The notes: a model not told the origin generated them from the letters alone. A DNA stretch of 64,000 nucleotides from Gymnodinialimonas ulvae (GCF_037543845.1 NZ_JBBIFX010000001.1:558001-622000), one strand, 5' to 3'. Counted from the first letter of the stretch, positions 49,664-58,858 are shown. Numbers and translations are program-made.

Positions 49664-51028
49664 TCACTCGGCCGCTTCGCGTTGGGGGGCCAGCCAATCG
49701 GACCAATCGGCCTTGGCACGGTCGGTGTAGGCCTTGTAGCGATCCTTGCGGCCGCGTCGGCCCCCTTTGAGGCCTTCGACGGGGGGAAACAGGCCGAAAT
49801 TGACGTTCATCGGCTGGAACGTCTTGGCCTCGGCCCCGCCGGTGATGTGGGTGACGAGCGCGCCCATGGCGGTGGTGTGGGGGACCGGCGCCAGGGTTTC
49901 GCCGCGCATCTCGGCGGCGGCCATGCGGCCCGCGAGCAGACCCATGGAGGCCGATTCGACATAACCTTCGACGCCGGTGATCTGCCCGGCGAAGCGGATA
50001 TGGGGTTTGGAGCGCAGGCGCATTTGCGCGTCGAGGAGCGTGGGGGAATTGATGAAGGTGTTGCGGTGGATCCCGCCCAGACGCGCGAAGGATGCGTCAT
50101 GAAGGCCGGGAATCTGAGCAAAAACAGACTTTTGCGCGCCGTACTTCATCTTGGTCTGGAAGCCCACGATATTGTAGAGCGTGCCGAGCGCGTTGTCGCG
50201 GCGCAGTTGCACCACGGCGTGGGCCTTGGTCTGCGGGTCATGGGGGTTGGTGAGGCCCACGGGCTTCATCGGGCCATAGCGCAGGGTTTCGCGGCCGCGT
50301 TCGGCCATGACTTCGATCGGCAGGCAGCCGTCGAAATAGGTCGCGGTCTCGCCCTCGTTGAATTCGGTTTTGTCGGCGCTCAGCAGCGCGTCGATGAAGG
50401 CCTCGTACTGGTCCTTGGTCAGGGGGCAGTTGATATAGGCCTCGCGCTCGTCCTGGGTGTCGCCCTTGTCGTAGCGCGACTGGCGCCAGGCGACGTTCAT
50501 GTCGATGGTGTCGGCATAGACGATGGGGGCGATGGCATCGAAAAAGGCGAGGCTGTCCTGGCCTGCCTCATCGGCGATGGCCTGTGCCAGCGCGCCGCCG
50601 GTCAGTGGGCCGGTTGCGATGATGGTGGGGCCGTCTTCGGGCAGGGCGGTGACCTCGTCGGCGACAATCTCGATGTTGGGATGGGCGCGGATCTTGGCGG
50701 TGACGGCCTCGGCGAAGGGGTCACGGTCGACGGCCAGCGCGCCGCCTGCGGGCAGTTTATGCGCGTCGGCCGTGGTCATGATGATCGAGCCCGCGGCGCG
50801 CATTTCCCAATGCAAAAGGCCCACGGCGTTTTGTTCGTCGTCATCGGAGCGGAACGAATTGGAGCACACCATTTCCGCCAGATAGCCGGTACGGTGGGCA
50901 AAGGTTTCGACCTTTGGGCGCATCTCGACGATGCGGACCGATACGCCGAGCGTCGCGGCTTGCCAGGCGGCTTCGCAGCCCGCCATGCCGCCGCCGATGA
51001 TTGTGAGGATCTGGTTGGATGCTGTCAT
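49664..51028 (-). CDS. trmFO: Methylenetetrahydrofolate tRNA-(uracil-5-)-methyltransferase TrmFO
   Basis: A 454-residue folate- and FAD-dependent enzyme that makes m5U54 in the T loop. FAD is bound by TIIGGGMAGCEAAWQ at the N-terminus. Hallmarks are EMVCSNSFRSD, with a catalytic cysteine in the VCSNSF motif, a second cysteine in AYINCPL, and the C-terminal GVEGYVESASMGLLAGRMAA. Length is normal. It is the classical alternative to SAM-dependent TrmA and is common in Rhodobacterales. Confidence 0.98.
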   Translation of the reverse strand: MTASNQILTIIGGGMAGCEAAWQAATLGVSVRIVEMRPKVETFAHRTGYLAEMVCSNSFRSDDDEQNAVGLLHWEMRAAGSIIMTTADAHKLPAGGALAVDRDPFAEAVTAKIRAHPNIEIVADEVTALPEDGPTIIATGPLTGGALAQAIADEAGQDSLAFFDAIAPIVYADTIDMNVAWRQSRYDKGDTQDEREAYINCPLTKDQYEAFIDALLSADKTEFNEGETATYFDGCLPIEVMAERGRETLRYGPMKPVGLTNPHDPQTKAHAVVQLRRDNALGTLYNIVGFQTKMKYGAQKSVFAQIPGLHDASFARLGGIHRNTFINSPTLLDAQMRLRSKPHIRFAGQITGVEGYVESASMGLLAGRMAAAEMRGETLAPVPHTTAMGALVTHITGGAEAKTFQPMNVNFGLFPPVEGLKGGRRGRKDRYKAYTDRAKADWSDWLAPQREAAE

Positions 51029-51083
51029 GGAGCCGCTTTACTGCATGGGCCGGGAGGGCCTCAAGGGGGCAGGGGGCGGCCGG

Positions 51084-51119
51084 GCAAAAGAAAGGGCGGA
51101 GGTCGTTCAACCTCCGCCC
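51084..51119 (-). terminator. Terminator of the DoxX-like gene at 51166
   Basis: A perfect 10-bp stem (GGGCGGAGGT with ACCTCCGCCC) and a six-base loop, followed on the minus strand by TTTCTTTT. It is 46 bp past the stop codon at 51166 and insulates trmFO from readthrough. Confidence 0.88.
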
Positions 51120-51165
51120 AGGTCCGGGTGTATGCAGCGCGGCCGCGATCGGCGGAATGGGTGGG

Positions 51166-51924
51166 CTATTCGCCTACGGCGACCCGGCGGCTTTCCGGGA
51201 ACAGGCCATCGAGAATGCGGCCCTCCTGATCCACGACGAAGATGTTGTCGACGGGGTCTGTTTGAGCCTCGACCTCTGACCGGACCTCGGCATCGGGCCG
51301 GGTATGGGACCGGGACCGCAGGAAGGTGGCGGGCGCGTCGGGTTGCCGATGGTCAGAGAGATCTTCGACGGTTGCCTGCGCGGTCACGGCGGCTGCTTTG
51401 GCCCGGTCCACCGCCTGAAAGATATTGTGCATTTCGGGCTCTTCGCGCGGCATGCGCGGGGCAGGACGCGCGGTCATTTTGGTGGACGTGTCGATGTTGA
51501 CCCGGCGCGGCGCCTTTGCAGTGTTGACGTCATTGCGCCGGGGACGCCGTTCCCAGATGACGTCGCCATAAAGCAGCATCAGACCGGCCACGAGTGCCAG
51601 ATCGCTCCAGAACCGGGCGATGACGGATATATCGAAGGCCGCGATCACAGCCAGGGCACCGGCGTAGATCGTCATGAGGGACAGGACCATCGCACACAGA
51701 CGCGTGGCGAGGCCGATCATGATCGAGACCGTCAGAAGGAACACGAGCCCGGCGGCAACACCATCCGCGCCAGATCCTGAGAGGAATGAAGAGAACAGGG
51801 CGGCGTAATCGACGCCCGGGATCAATTTCAATGCCACCGCGAGGAAATAGCTCGCGATCACAACACGCAGGGCAACATGGGCCCAAACATCGAAGCGGAT
51901 ACGATCCGCAGTACCAACACTCAT
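51166..51924 (-). CDS. DoxX-like membrane protein with long cytoplasmic tail
   Basis: A 252-residue protein. The first about 125 residues hold four hydrophobic segments in DoxX-like arrangement (ALRVVIASYFLAVALKLIPG, FLLTVSIMIGLATRLCAMVL, a third LMTIYAGALAVIAAFDI, and DLALVAGLMLLYGDVIW). The remaining about 125 residues are polar and look disordered, with a helix EPEMHNIFQAVDRAKAAAVT and the end DNIFVVDQEGRILDGLF. The tail is not part of DoxX. Function is unknown. GGGG stands before the ATG at 51924. Confidence 0.75.
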   Translation of the reverse strand: MSVGTADRIRFDVWAHVALRVVIASYFLAVALKLIPGVDYAALFSSFLSGSGADGVAAGLVFLLTVSIMIGLATRLCAMVLSLMTIYAGALAVIAAFDISVIARFWSDLALVAGLMLLYGDVIWERRPRRNDVNTAKAPRRVNIDTSTKMTARPAPRMPREEPEMHNIFQAVDRAKAAAVTAQATVEDLSDHRQPDAPATFLRSRSHTRPDAEVRSEVEAQTDPVDNIFVVDQEGRILDGLFPESRRVAVGE

Positions 51925-52408
51925 TTACACAACCCCAACTGTAAACGCCCCAGCCCAGTCAGGTTACTCATTAACCGTTCGACAAACCGCGCCGCCCGGA
52001 TACTAAATGCGCCACGAGTTGGGCGCACTTTTGCCTTAATTTAAGATGATTTGGCCGAGGATTATGGCGAGAATGTGATGCGATTTGGAAAAGATTGCGG
52101 CTGAACTGCGGCTTTTCCGCCTTAATTCGCAGCGGCGATTACGCGCGCTCTGAGGGGGCGGGACGAGGGAGAGCGGAAAGGTAAAGGAAAAACAGAAGGT
52201 TACGTTGTGTTTTTTGGGCGTCGGGTGCAGGTATCAGCATGGCTTCATGGTGGTGACCGAAATTGGGCAGGTTTTGGACACAATGCGTCTCCGCGCTTTG
52301 AGGCTCGGAGGAAGTTACCACATTTTTCGGTCGCAGCGCCTATAGAGGTCATATTTCCGCCGCAGCTTTAGCTGGCGCGCTGTGCCGATACCACCGGCGA
52401 TCGCGCTG
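51925..52408. other. Intergenic region (484 bp) with no supported gene
   Basis: More A/T-rich than its surroundings. CTTAATTTAAG at 52035-52045 is an 11-base palindrome with a central T, and TTAACCGTT lies near 51973. Promoters for the minus-strand gene starting at 51924 should be here. A 60-codon minus ORF at 52139-52321 has no ribosome-binding site or family character and is not called. Confidence 0.6.
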
Positions 52409-52774
52409 TCAGTCGCGGCGCAGGGCGAACCGACCGGGACCGTGGGCGGCGAGCAAAAGATAGCCGCCGGCGATCACCCAGTTTTTGAAGGCAATGGTCA
52501 TTTGCCACGGGTCATCCATGAGGACGTGGAAGGTGCTGGTGACAACGCAATAGGCTGCGGCAAGGATCGCAAGGGGACGCGTGGCGAGGCCAAGGGCCAA
52601 ACCGATCCCTGCGATGGCGGTAAACAGGGCTGCGGGCCAGATCAGCCAAGGGGGTAGCGACGCCAGAGCCAGCAGGGCCTGCGCCTCGGTCGGGGAGGCA
52701 AGCTTTTGGGCGGTGCCCGCGAACATCAAGGCTGCAAGCAAGAGACGCCCCGCAAGCGCAAGGGTGTCAGTCAC
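52409..52774 (-). CDS. DoxX-family membrane protein
   Basis: A 121-residue, four-helix membrane protein: LALAGRLLLAALMFAGTAQK, then an ALASLPPWLIWPAALFTAIA segment, GLALGLATRPLAILAAAYCV, and AFKNWVIAGGYLLLAAHG. It fits the DoxX family of quinol-oxidase-associated proteins, whose role is mostly unknown. The GTG at 52774 is chosen because it overlaps the end of the previous gene by 8 bp and fits the family N-terminus. It is third in line after gyrA. Confidence 0.82.
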   Translation of the reverse strand: MTDTLALAGRLLLAALMFAGTAQKLASPTEAQALLALASLPPWLIWPAALFTAIAGIGLALGLATRPLAILAAAYCVVTSTFHVLMDDPWQMTIAFKNWVIAGGYLLLAAHGPGRFALRRD

Positions 52775-53009
52775 GGTTTTCCAGCGCGGTTGCGATGCGC
52801 TCCTGCGCTGCGGATTGGCGCTTGGCCTCGGCCAGAAGGTCGGCTTGAAGGGCAACTTGCGCCTCTACAAGGTCAATCTGCCGCTTCATGAGTGAGGTGT
52901 ACGAGCCGTCTTTGCCCGACCCCATGGCACGCACCATATAGATGCTGAACCCGATGAAACAGGCGATGAGCAGGATGAACGGCCACATGGAGATCAGCGC
53001 GTCAACCAT
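52767..53009 (-). CDS. 80-residue membrane protein with a short coiled coil
   Basis: One membrane helix (PFILLIACFIGFSIYMVRAM, about residues 10-29) is followed by about 50 residues likely to form a helix: SLMKRQIDLVEAQVALQADL, then LAEAKRQSAAQERIA. It starts 3 bp after the gyrA stop codon and overlaps the DoxX gene by 8 bp, so all three genes look cotranscribed. I do not recognise a family. Confidence 0.8.
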   Translation of the reverse strand: MVDALISMWPFILLIACFIGFSIYMVRAMGSGKDGSYTSLMKRQIDLVEAQVALQADLLAEAKRQSAAQERIATALENRD

Positions 53010-53012
53010 CGC

Positions 53013-55793
53013 CTATTCCTCTGTGCCGCCATCTTCGCCGCCTTCGACCACCTCGGCGTCTTCGTCCCCCTGATCCGCGATATAGGCTACGGAAACGACT
53101 TCCTCGCCCTTGCCGGTGGTGAAGACCTTCACGCCTCCCGCCGACCGCGAGCGGAACGAAATGCCGTCGATCGGAACCCGGATGGATTGGCCCGTGGAGG
53201 TGGCCAGCATGATCTGATCGTCAAGATCCACGGGGAAGCTCGCCACCAGATCGCCGCCGCGCATGGCCTTGTCCATGGCCATCACGCCCTGACCACCGCG
53301 CCCACGCACGGGGTAGTCATGCGAGGACGACAGCTTGCCTGCGCCGCCCGAGGTGATCGTCAGGATCAGATCTTCGGAGGCGGACATCTCGGCATAGCGT
53401 TCCTGGCTCAGCTGACCCTCGGCGACGGCATCCTCGTCGGGGTCGGCCTCTTCCTCGGGCGCGCCGGCCATGAGGCGGCGTTGCTTGAGGTAGGCGGCCC
53501 GTTCCGACGCTTCGGCGTCGAAATGGCGGATGATCGACATCGACACGACCTCATCGCCCTCGGACAGCTTTACACCTCGCACGCCGGTTGACGCGCGCGA
53601 GTTGAAGACGCGCACATCCGTGGCCGGGAACCGGATCGCGCGGCCCTTCTTTGTCACGAGCATCACGTCGTCGTCGTTGGAGGCGATGCGCGCGTTGATC
53701 ATGCGCCAGCCTTCGCTTTCGCCTTCGAATTTCATCGCGATCTTGCCGTTGCGCATGACATTGGCGAAGTCCGACAACGCGTTGCGGCGCACGGTGCCGC
53801 GGTCGGTGCAGAACACGACCTGCAATTCGTCCCAGTGATCCTCGTCGCGGTCCACGGGCATGATCGCGGCAATGCCGGTCCCGATTTCTATGGGCAGGAT
53901 GTTCACAATGGCCTTGCCGCGCGAGCTGCGCGAGCCTTGCGGCAGGCGCCATGTCTTGAGCTTGTAAACCATGCCGCCGGTCGTGAAGAACAACAGCGGC
54001 GTGTGGGTGTTGGCCACGAACAGCGATGTGACCACGTCGTCGTCTTTCAACGAGCCGCCCGATACGCCCTTGCCGCCGCGCCGTTGCGCGCGGAAATCGG
54101 CCAGCGGCGTGCGTTTGATGTAGCCACCCTGGGTGATCGTCACGACCATATCTTCGCGTTCGATCAGGTCTTCGTCTTCCATGTCGCCGGACCAATCGAC
54201 GATCTCGGTGCGCCGGTCGACGGCGAATTTTTCGCGCACTTCGGCGAGCTCCCCTGAGATGATTTCGAGGATACGGTCGCGCGAGGCGAGGATGGCGAGG
54301 AATTCCTTGATCTTGCCGGCAAGCTCTTCAAGCTCGTCGGTGACTTCCTTCACGCCCAGTTGCGTCAGGCGTTGCAGGCGCAGCTCAAGAATGGCACGGG
54401 CCTGCGTTTCAGAAAGGTTATAGGTGCCGTCGTCGTTGGCCTTGTGGGTCGGGTCGTCGATCAGTTTGATGAACGGCAGGATTTCCTCGGCGGGCCAGGC
54501 GCGGGTCATCAATTTGGCGCGGGCCTCGGGCGCGTCGGCAGAGGCGCGGATGGTGCGCACCACTTCGTCCACGTTGGACACGGCCACGGCCAGACCGCAC
54601 AGCACATGGGCGCGGTCGCGGGCCTTGCGCAACTCGAACGCGGTGCGGCGGGCCACAACCTCTTCGCGGAAGTCGAGGAAGGCGGTGAGGAACCCGCGCA
54701 GGGTAAGCTGCTCGGGCCGTCCGCCATTGAGCGCCAGCATGTTGCACCCGAACGAGGTCTGCATCTGCGTGAAGCGGAAGAGTTGGTTGAGGACCACCTC
54801 GGGCGTCGCGTCGCGTTTGAGTTCGATCACCACGCGCACGCCGACCCGGTCGGATTCGTCCGCCACGCCCGAGATGCCGTCGACCTTCTTGTCGCGCACC
54901 AATTCGGCGATACGTTCGATCATCGAGGCCTTGTTCACCTGATAGGGGATCTCGTCGATGACGATGGCGTAGCGGTCCTTGCGGATTTCCTCGGTGCGGG
55001 TCTTGGCGCGGATGATCACCGAACCGCGGCCCTCAAGGTAAGCTTTGCGCGCGCCCGCACGGCCCAGAATGATGCCGCCGGTCGGGAAATCGGGGGCGGG
55101 GACGTATTCGATCAGCTCTTCGGACGACAGGTCCGGGTTCTCGATCAGCGCCTGACAGGCATCGATCACTTCGCCGAGGTTGTGGGGCGGGATGTTCGTG
55201 GCCATTCCGACCGCGATGCCGCCCGCGCCGTTGACCAGCATGTTGGGAAAGCGCGCGGGCAGGACGGAGGGTTCTTGCTGCTTGCCATCGTAATTGTCGA
55301 CGAAGTCGACAGTTTCCTTGTCGATATCGGCAAGAATATAGGCGGCGGGCGCGTCCATGCGCACCTCGGTGTAGCGCATGGCGGCGGGGTTATCGCCGTC
55401 CATCGAGCCGAAATTGCCCTGTCCGTCCAGAAGCGGCAGCGACATGGAGAAGTCTTGCGCCATGCGCACCAGCGCGTCGTAAATCGCGCTGTCGCCGTGG
55501 GGGTGGTATTGGCCCATCACGTCGCCGACGGGGCGGGCGGATTTGCGGTAGGATTTGTCGTGGGTGTTGCCGGTTTCGTGCATCGCGAACAGGATGCGGC
55601 GGTGCACGGGCTTGAGCCCGTCGCGCAGATCGGGGATCGCGCGGGAGATGATCACGGACATGGCGTAGTCGATGAAGCTGGTCTTCATCTCCGCCGAAAT
55701 GTCGATGGAGGGGCCGGAATGCTCGGGCCGCTCGGGCAGGGTTTGCCCGCCATCGCCGGGTGGGGGAGGGGTGGTGTCGGGAGTGTCGGTCAC
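53013..55793 (-). CDS. gyrA: DNA gyrase subunit A
   Basis: A 926-residue GyrA, the DNA-breakage and wrapping subunit of gyrase. The catalytic tyrosine is Y141 in AAMRYTEVRM. The quinolone-resistance region reads HPHGDSAIYDALVR, with S102 and D106 at the positions of E. coli S83 and D87, i.e. the sensitive residues. The GyrA box is QRRGGKG in the C-terminal beta-pinwheel. A proline-rich N-terminal extension (TPDTTPPPPGDGG) and an acidic C-terminal tail (EDAEVVEGGEDGGTEE) are typical of rhodobacterial forms. Confidence 0.98.
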   Translation of the reverse strand: MTDTPDTTPPPPGDGGQTLPERPEHSGPSIDISAEMKTSFIDYAMSVIISRAIPDLRDGLKPVHRRILFAMHETGNTHDKSYRKSARPVGDVMGQYHPHGDSAIYDALVRMAQDFSMSLPLLDGQGNFGSMDGDNPAAMRYTEVRMDAPAAYILADIDKETVDFVDNYDGKQQEPSVLPARFPNMLVNGAGGIAVGMATNIPPHNLGEVIDACQALIENPDLSSEELIEYVPAPDFPTGGIILGRAGARKAYLEGRGSVIIRAKTRTEEIRKDRYAIVIDEIPYQVNKASMIERIAELVRDKKVDGISGVADESDRVGVRVVIELKRDATPEVVLNQLFRFTQMQTSFGCNMLALNGGRPEQLTLRGFLTAFLDFREEVVARRTAFELRKARDRAHVLCGLAVAVSNVDEVVRTIRASADAPEARAKLMTRAWPAEEILPFIKLIDDPTHKANDDGTYNLSETQARAILELRLQRLTQLGVKEVTDELEELAGKIKEFLAILASRDRILEIISGELAEVREKFAVDRRTEIVDWSGDMEDEDLIEREDMVVTITQGGYIKRTPLADFRAQRRGGKGVSGGSLKDDDVVTSLFVANTHTPLLFFTTGGMVYKLKTWRLPQGSRSSRGKAIVNILPIEIGTGIAAIMPVDRDEDHWDELQVVFCTDRGTVRRNALSDFANVMRNGKIAMKFEGESEGWRMINARIASNDDDVMLVTKKGRAIRFPATDVRVFNSRASTGVRGVKLSEGDEVVSMSIIRHFDAEASERAAYLKQRRLMAGAPEEEADPDEDAVAEGQLSQERYAEMSASEDLILTITSGGAGKLSSSHDYPVRGRGGQGVMAMDKAMRGGDLVASFPVDLDDQIMLATSTGQSIRVPIDGISFRSRSAGGVKVFTTGKGEEVVSVAYIADQGDEDAEVVEGGEDGGTEE

Positions 55794-55992
55794 AATCTCG
55801 CCTGTCCGCTGTCTTTTTCGCTATATTTTGTTGTCGGCAGCATAGTCCGACGCGACATCGGGTGCAATGGTCGGGCGCGTTTTTGGCAGCGCCGCATCAC
55901 GTTTGCTAACAAATTGTTTTCTTTGAGTATTAACGATTTCGGCGCAAGCTGAGACTCTGAAAGGGAGGGCAACACAAAAGAGGTGCCGCAAA

Positions 55993-56256
55993 ATGACTGA
56001 GACCGAGTTGATGTTGAAAGGATACGGGCTGACCACGGCCGAGATGATTTACCGGATGCCGGATCATCAATCCGTGCTCAATACCTTCGTCTGGCAAGAG
56101 TATGACCTTGCCCCTGATTACCCGCGATTGTTCGAGTTCATCGAATTCTGGCACGAAGAGATCGAAGGCCCGCTGCACTGCGTGCGTTTCACCCACCGCA
56201 AGGTGATCGCGCCGGGCGAATGGCGCAATGTGACCGGGGAATTCACCCTGCACTGA
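55993..56256 (+). CDS. usg: Usg family protein
   Basis: An 87-residue protein matching the alphaproteobacterial Usg family almost throughout: ELMLKGYGLTTAEMIYRMPD, TFVWQEYDLAPDYPRLFEFI and EFWHEEIEGPLHCVRFTH. Its function is unknown despite wide conservation; the family name comes from an upstream-gene label. It is divergent from gyrA with about 200 bp between starts and probably has its own promoter. AGGTGCCGC precedes the ATG. Confidence 0.92.
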   Translation: MTETELMLKGYGLTTAEMIYRMPDHQSVLNTFVWQEYDLAPDYPRLFEFIEFWHEEIEGPLHCVRFTHRKVIAPGEWRNVTGEFTLH

Positions 56257-56306
56257 CGCCTGCCAAGCCGGCGTTGTGCGCATTCGAAAAGGATGCAGCG
56301 CGCGCG

Positions 56307-57359
56307 TTATGGTCGGGCGCGCTCGAGCATACCGAACAGGTCGCGCGGATCGTCGGGATCGGCCAGCATGTCGAGCCGGTCGAACATTGCGTGCCGCTCC
56401 AACGCGTCGCGCACGTAGCGCAGCGCGCTGAAATCCTCCGTCGCAAATCCGACCGAGTCGAACAGCGTGATCTGGCGCCCATCCACACGGCCCGCAGCCT
56501 CCCCACGGATGACCTGCCACAGCTCAGTCACCGGGTGGTCGGGATCAAGCGCCTGAATCTCGCCCTCGATGCGGGTTTGTGGCGGGTATTCCACGAAAAT
56601 ATCGGACCGTAGAAGGATATCGCGGTGCAGTTCCGTCTTGCCCGGACAATCGCCGCCGATGGCGTTCACATGCACGCCGCTGCCCACCATGTTGTCGGTC
56701 AGGATCGTGGCATATTGCTTGTCGGCGGTGCAGGTCGTGATGATCTGCGCGCCCTCAACGGCCTCTTCGGGCGAGGCGCAGGCAATGATGTCGAGGCCTG
56801 AGCCCGCCAGATTGTGTGTCGCTTTGGCCGTCGCGTCCGGGTCGATGTCGTAAAGCCGCACGGTGTCGATCCCGCAGATCGCCTTGAACGCGAGGCATTG
56901 GAATTCCGATTGCGCGCCATTGCCGATCATCGCCATGACCCGCGCGCTTTTGGGGGCAAGGTGGCGGGCGACCATCGCGCTGGTCGCGGCGGTGCGCAAA
57001 GCGGTCAGGACCGTCATTTCCGACAAAAGCACTGGATAGCCCGTGTCGACATCGGCCAGAAGCCCGAAGGCCTGCACCGTTTGCAGCCCGTCGCGGGTGT
57101 TCTTGGGGTGGCCGTTGACGTATTTGAAAGCGTAATGCGTGCCATCGGACGTGGGCATCAACTCGATCACGCCGTCGGGCGAATGGGCTGCGACGCGTGG
57201 GGTCTTGTCGAAAAGCTCCCAGCGTTTGAAATCGGCCTCGATGGCATCGGCCAGCTCACATAGCATCCGTTCCAAACCGATCGCATGGATCAACGCCATC
57301 ATGTTGGCGACGGACACGAAGGGCACAAAGGCGCGCTCGGACGGGGCGGGAAGTGTCAT
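56307..57359 (-). CDS. Ornithine cyclodeaminase
   Basis: A 350-residue member of the ornithine cyclodeaminase/mu-crystallin family, converting L-ornithine to L-proline and ammonia with bound NAD+. Evidence includes YAFKYVNGHPKNT (substrate-binding lysine), the Rossmann segment MAMIGNGAQSEFQCLAFKAI and IGGDCPGKTELHRDIL, with the catalytic aspartate in the GGDCPGK loop typical of true ornithine cyclodeaminases. Its ATG overlaps the arginase stop codon by 4 bp, giving a two-gene arginine-to-proline operon. Confidence 0.95.
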   Translation of the reverse strand: MTLPAPSERAFVPFVSVANMMALIHAIGLERMLCELADAIEADFKRWELFDKTPRVAAHSPDGVIELMPTSDGTHYAFKYVNGHPKNTRDGLQTVQAFGLLADVDTGYPVLLSEMTVLTALRTAATSAMVARHLAPKSARVMAMIGNGAQSEFQCLAFKAICGIDTVRLYDIDPDATAKATHNLAGSGLDIIACASPEEAVEGAQIITTCTADKQYATILTDNMVGSGVHVNAIGGDCPGKTELHRDILLRSDIFVEYPPQTRIEGEIQALDPDHPVTELWQVIRGEAAGRVDGRQITLFDSVGFATEDFSALRYVRDALERHAMFDRLDMLADPDDPRDLFGMLERARP

Positions 57360-58291
57360 GCGGCAAATCCTGAGACAAAGGTGCGGGTCGGGCGGTCGAA
57401 GATTTTACGCCCCATGAGCGACGCGGTCAGCTCTACCATCAGCGACGCGGTGCGGCCGCGTTCGTCGAGAAAGGGGTTGAGTTCCACCAGGTCGAGCGAT
57501 GTGACCAATCCGCTTTCGTGCAGCATCTCCATCACCAGATGCGCCTCGCGATACGTCGCGCCGCCAGGCACGGTGGTGCCGACCGCCGGCGCAATGGCAG
57601 GGTCAAGGAAGTCGACATCGAAGGAGACATGCAACGCGCCCCCGGCGGCGGCGACCCGGCCGAGAAAGGCGCGCAGCGGGGCGGCGATGCCGTGTTCGTC
57701 GATGGACCGCATGTCGTGTAGATCCACGGGCAACCCCTCGAGCGCCGCGCGCTCGGGCGGATCGACGGAGCGCAGGCCCATCATGCAAACGTTTTCGACC
57801 GGGATCGGCGCGGGGGCATCGGGGAAGGCGTCAAAGCCTGGCTGGCCGGTGACATAGGCCACGGGGCAGCCATGCAGATTGCCCGATGTCGTTGTCTGGG
57901 GCGTGTTGAAATCGGTGTGCGCGTCGAGCCACAGCAAGAATTGCGGGCGACCCGCGCGCGCGGCATGGGCCGCGACACCCGCGACACTGCCCATCGACAG
58001 GGCGTGATCGCCGCCCAGAAAGATCGGAAACCCACGGCCCATCGCATCTTCTGCGGCGCGCATCAGGGCGCGGGTCCAGCCGATGGTCTGGGGCAGGGCG
58101 TGAAGGTGGGGGTCTTCGGGCAGGTCGACGGGATCGGGGCTGGTATTGCCTGCGTCGTGGACTGTGACGTCGAGCGCGCGCAAGGCCTCTGCCAGGCCCG
58201 CAACGCGAAACGCGTCGGGGCCCATCAGGCAGCCTTGGCGCGCCTTGCCGCAATCCACGGGGGCGCCCACCAGAATGCAATCGCGGTCCAT
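57356..58291 (-). CDS. rocF: Arginase
   Basis: A 311-residue manganese ureohydrolase splitting arginine to ornithine and urea. The metal ligands are H96 (LGGDHALSMGS), D123/H125/D127 (WLDAHTDFN) and the two aspartates of SFDVDFLDP. The end of the catalytic region is LDLVELNPFLDERGRTA. The NLHGCPVAYV segment suits an arginase rather than an agmatinase. The ATG at 58291 has AAGGA nine bases upstream. It is first in the operon with ornithine cyclodeaminase and faces the Lrp-type regulator. Confidence 0.95.
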   Translation of the reverse strand: MDRDCILVGAPVDCGKARQGCLMGPDAFRVAGLAEALRALDVTVHDAGNTSPDPVDLPEDPHLHALPQTIGWTRALMRAAEDAMGRGFPIFLGGDHALSMGSVAGVAAHAARAGRPQFLLWLDAHTDFNTPQTTTSGNLHGCPVAYVTGQPGFDAFPDAPAPIPVENVCMMGLRSVDPPERAALEGLPVDLHDMRSIDEHGIAAPLRAFLGRVAAAGGALHVSFDVDFLDPAIAPAVGTTVPGGATYREAHLVMEMLHESGLVTSLDLVELNPFLDERGRTASLMVELTASLMGRKIFDRPTRTFVSGFAA

Positions 58292-58326
58292 GAGGTGATC
58301 CTTTTCCATCTTGGTCGATGCAGAGT

Positions 58327-58367
58327 TCGTGCAAATCGAGATAGTTTGAAGAGGGCAATTTGTACGA
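58327..58367. promoter_or_regulatory. Operator candidate between arginase and the Lrp-type regulator
   Basis: TCGTGCAAAT (58327-58336) and ATTTGTACGA (58358-58367) are inverted with nine of ten bases complementary and centres about 31 bp apart, three helical turns. This suits an Lrp/AsnC oligomer binding one DNA face and lies centrally between both start codons. Confidence 0.6.
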
Positions 58368-58409
58368 TATGTGTGATGATGTGCCGAAATGCAGTTAAAA
58401 GGTTTCAGT

Positions 58410-58844
58410 ATGGACAGGATGGATCGCGATCTTTTGGCGGCCTTGCGCCGGGACGGGCGGGCGGCGTTATCGGATCTGGCCGCGACGCTTGGCGTGAGCC
58501 GGGCCACGATCCGGGCGCGGATCGAGAAGCTTGAAACGCGCGGGATCATCCGCGGCTACACCGTCCAGACCGCGCAAGACCTTATGGATGCGCCCGTGCG
58601 CGGGTTGATGATGTTGGCGATTTCCGGGCCAGGGGCCGAGAGGGTGATGCACCGCCTGACGGGCAATCCGGCGGTCAAACAGGTGCATTCGACGAATGGC
58701 AAATGGGATCTGATCGTTGAAATCGGGACCGAGACGTTGGAAGATCTGGATCGCGTGCTGTTCGATATTCGCCGCCTCGAGGGGGTTGAGACGTCGGAGA
58801 CGAGCCTGATGCTGAATACGCGCAAAGGCGGGCGGCGCGCGTAA
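58410..58844 (+). CDS. Lrp/AsnC-family transcriptional regulator
   Basis: A 144-residue regulator. The N-terminal helix-turn-helix covers LLAALRRDGRAALSDLAATL and GVSRATIRARIEKLETRGII. The C-terminal RAM (ligand-binding) domain follows, with the VKQVHSTNGKWDLIVEIGTE segment. The ATG at 58410 has AAAAGG eight bases upstream and is preferred over the one at 58389. It is divergent from the arginase/ornithine cyclodeaminase operon and likely regulates it in response to arginine or ornithine, as ArgR-replacing Lrp proteins do in other alphaproteobacteria. Confidence 0.93.
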   Translation: MDRMDRDLLAALRRDGRAALSDLAATLGVSRATIRARIEKLETRGIIRGYTVQTAQDLMDAPVRGLMMLAISGPGAERVMHRLTGNPAVKQVHSTNGKWDLIVEIGTETLEDLDRVLFDIRRLEGVETSETSLMLNTRKGGRRA

Positions 58845-58858
58845 GGTCTGCGCGCCGA

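Noticed and set aside
52139..52321. 60-codon minus-strand ORF in the gap after the DoxX-like gene
   Set aside because: No ribosome-binding site, no hydrophobic or domain pattern; probably chance.
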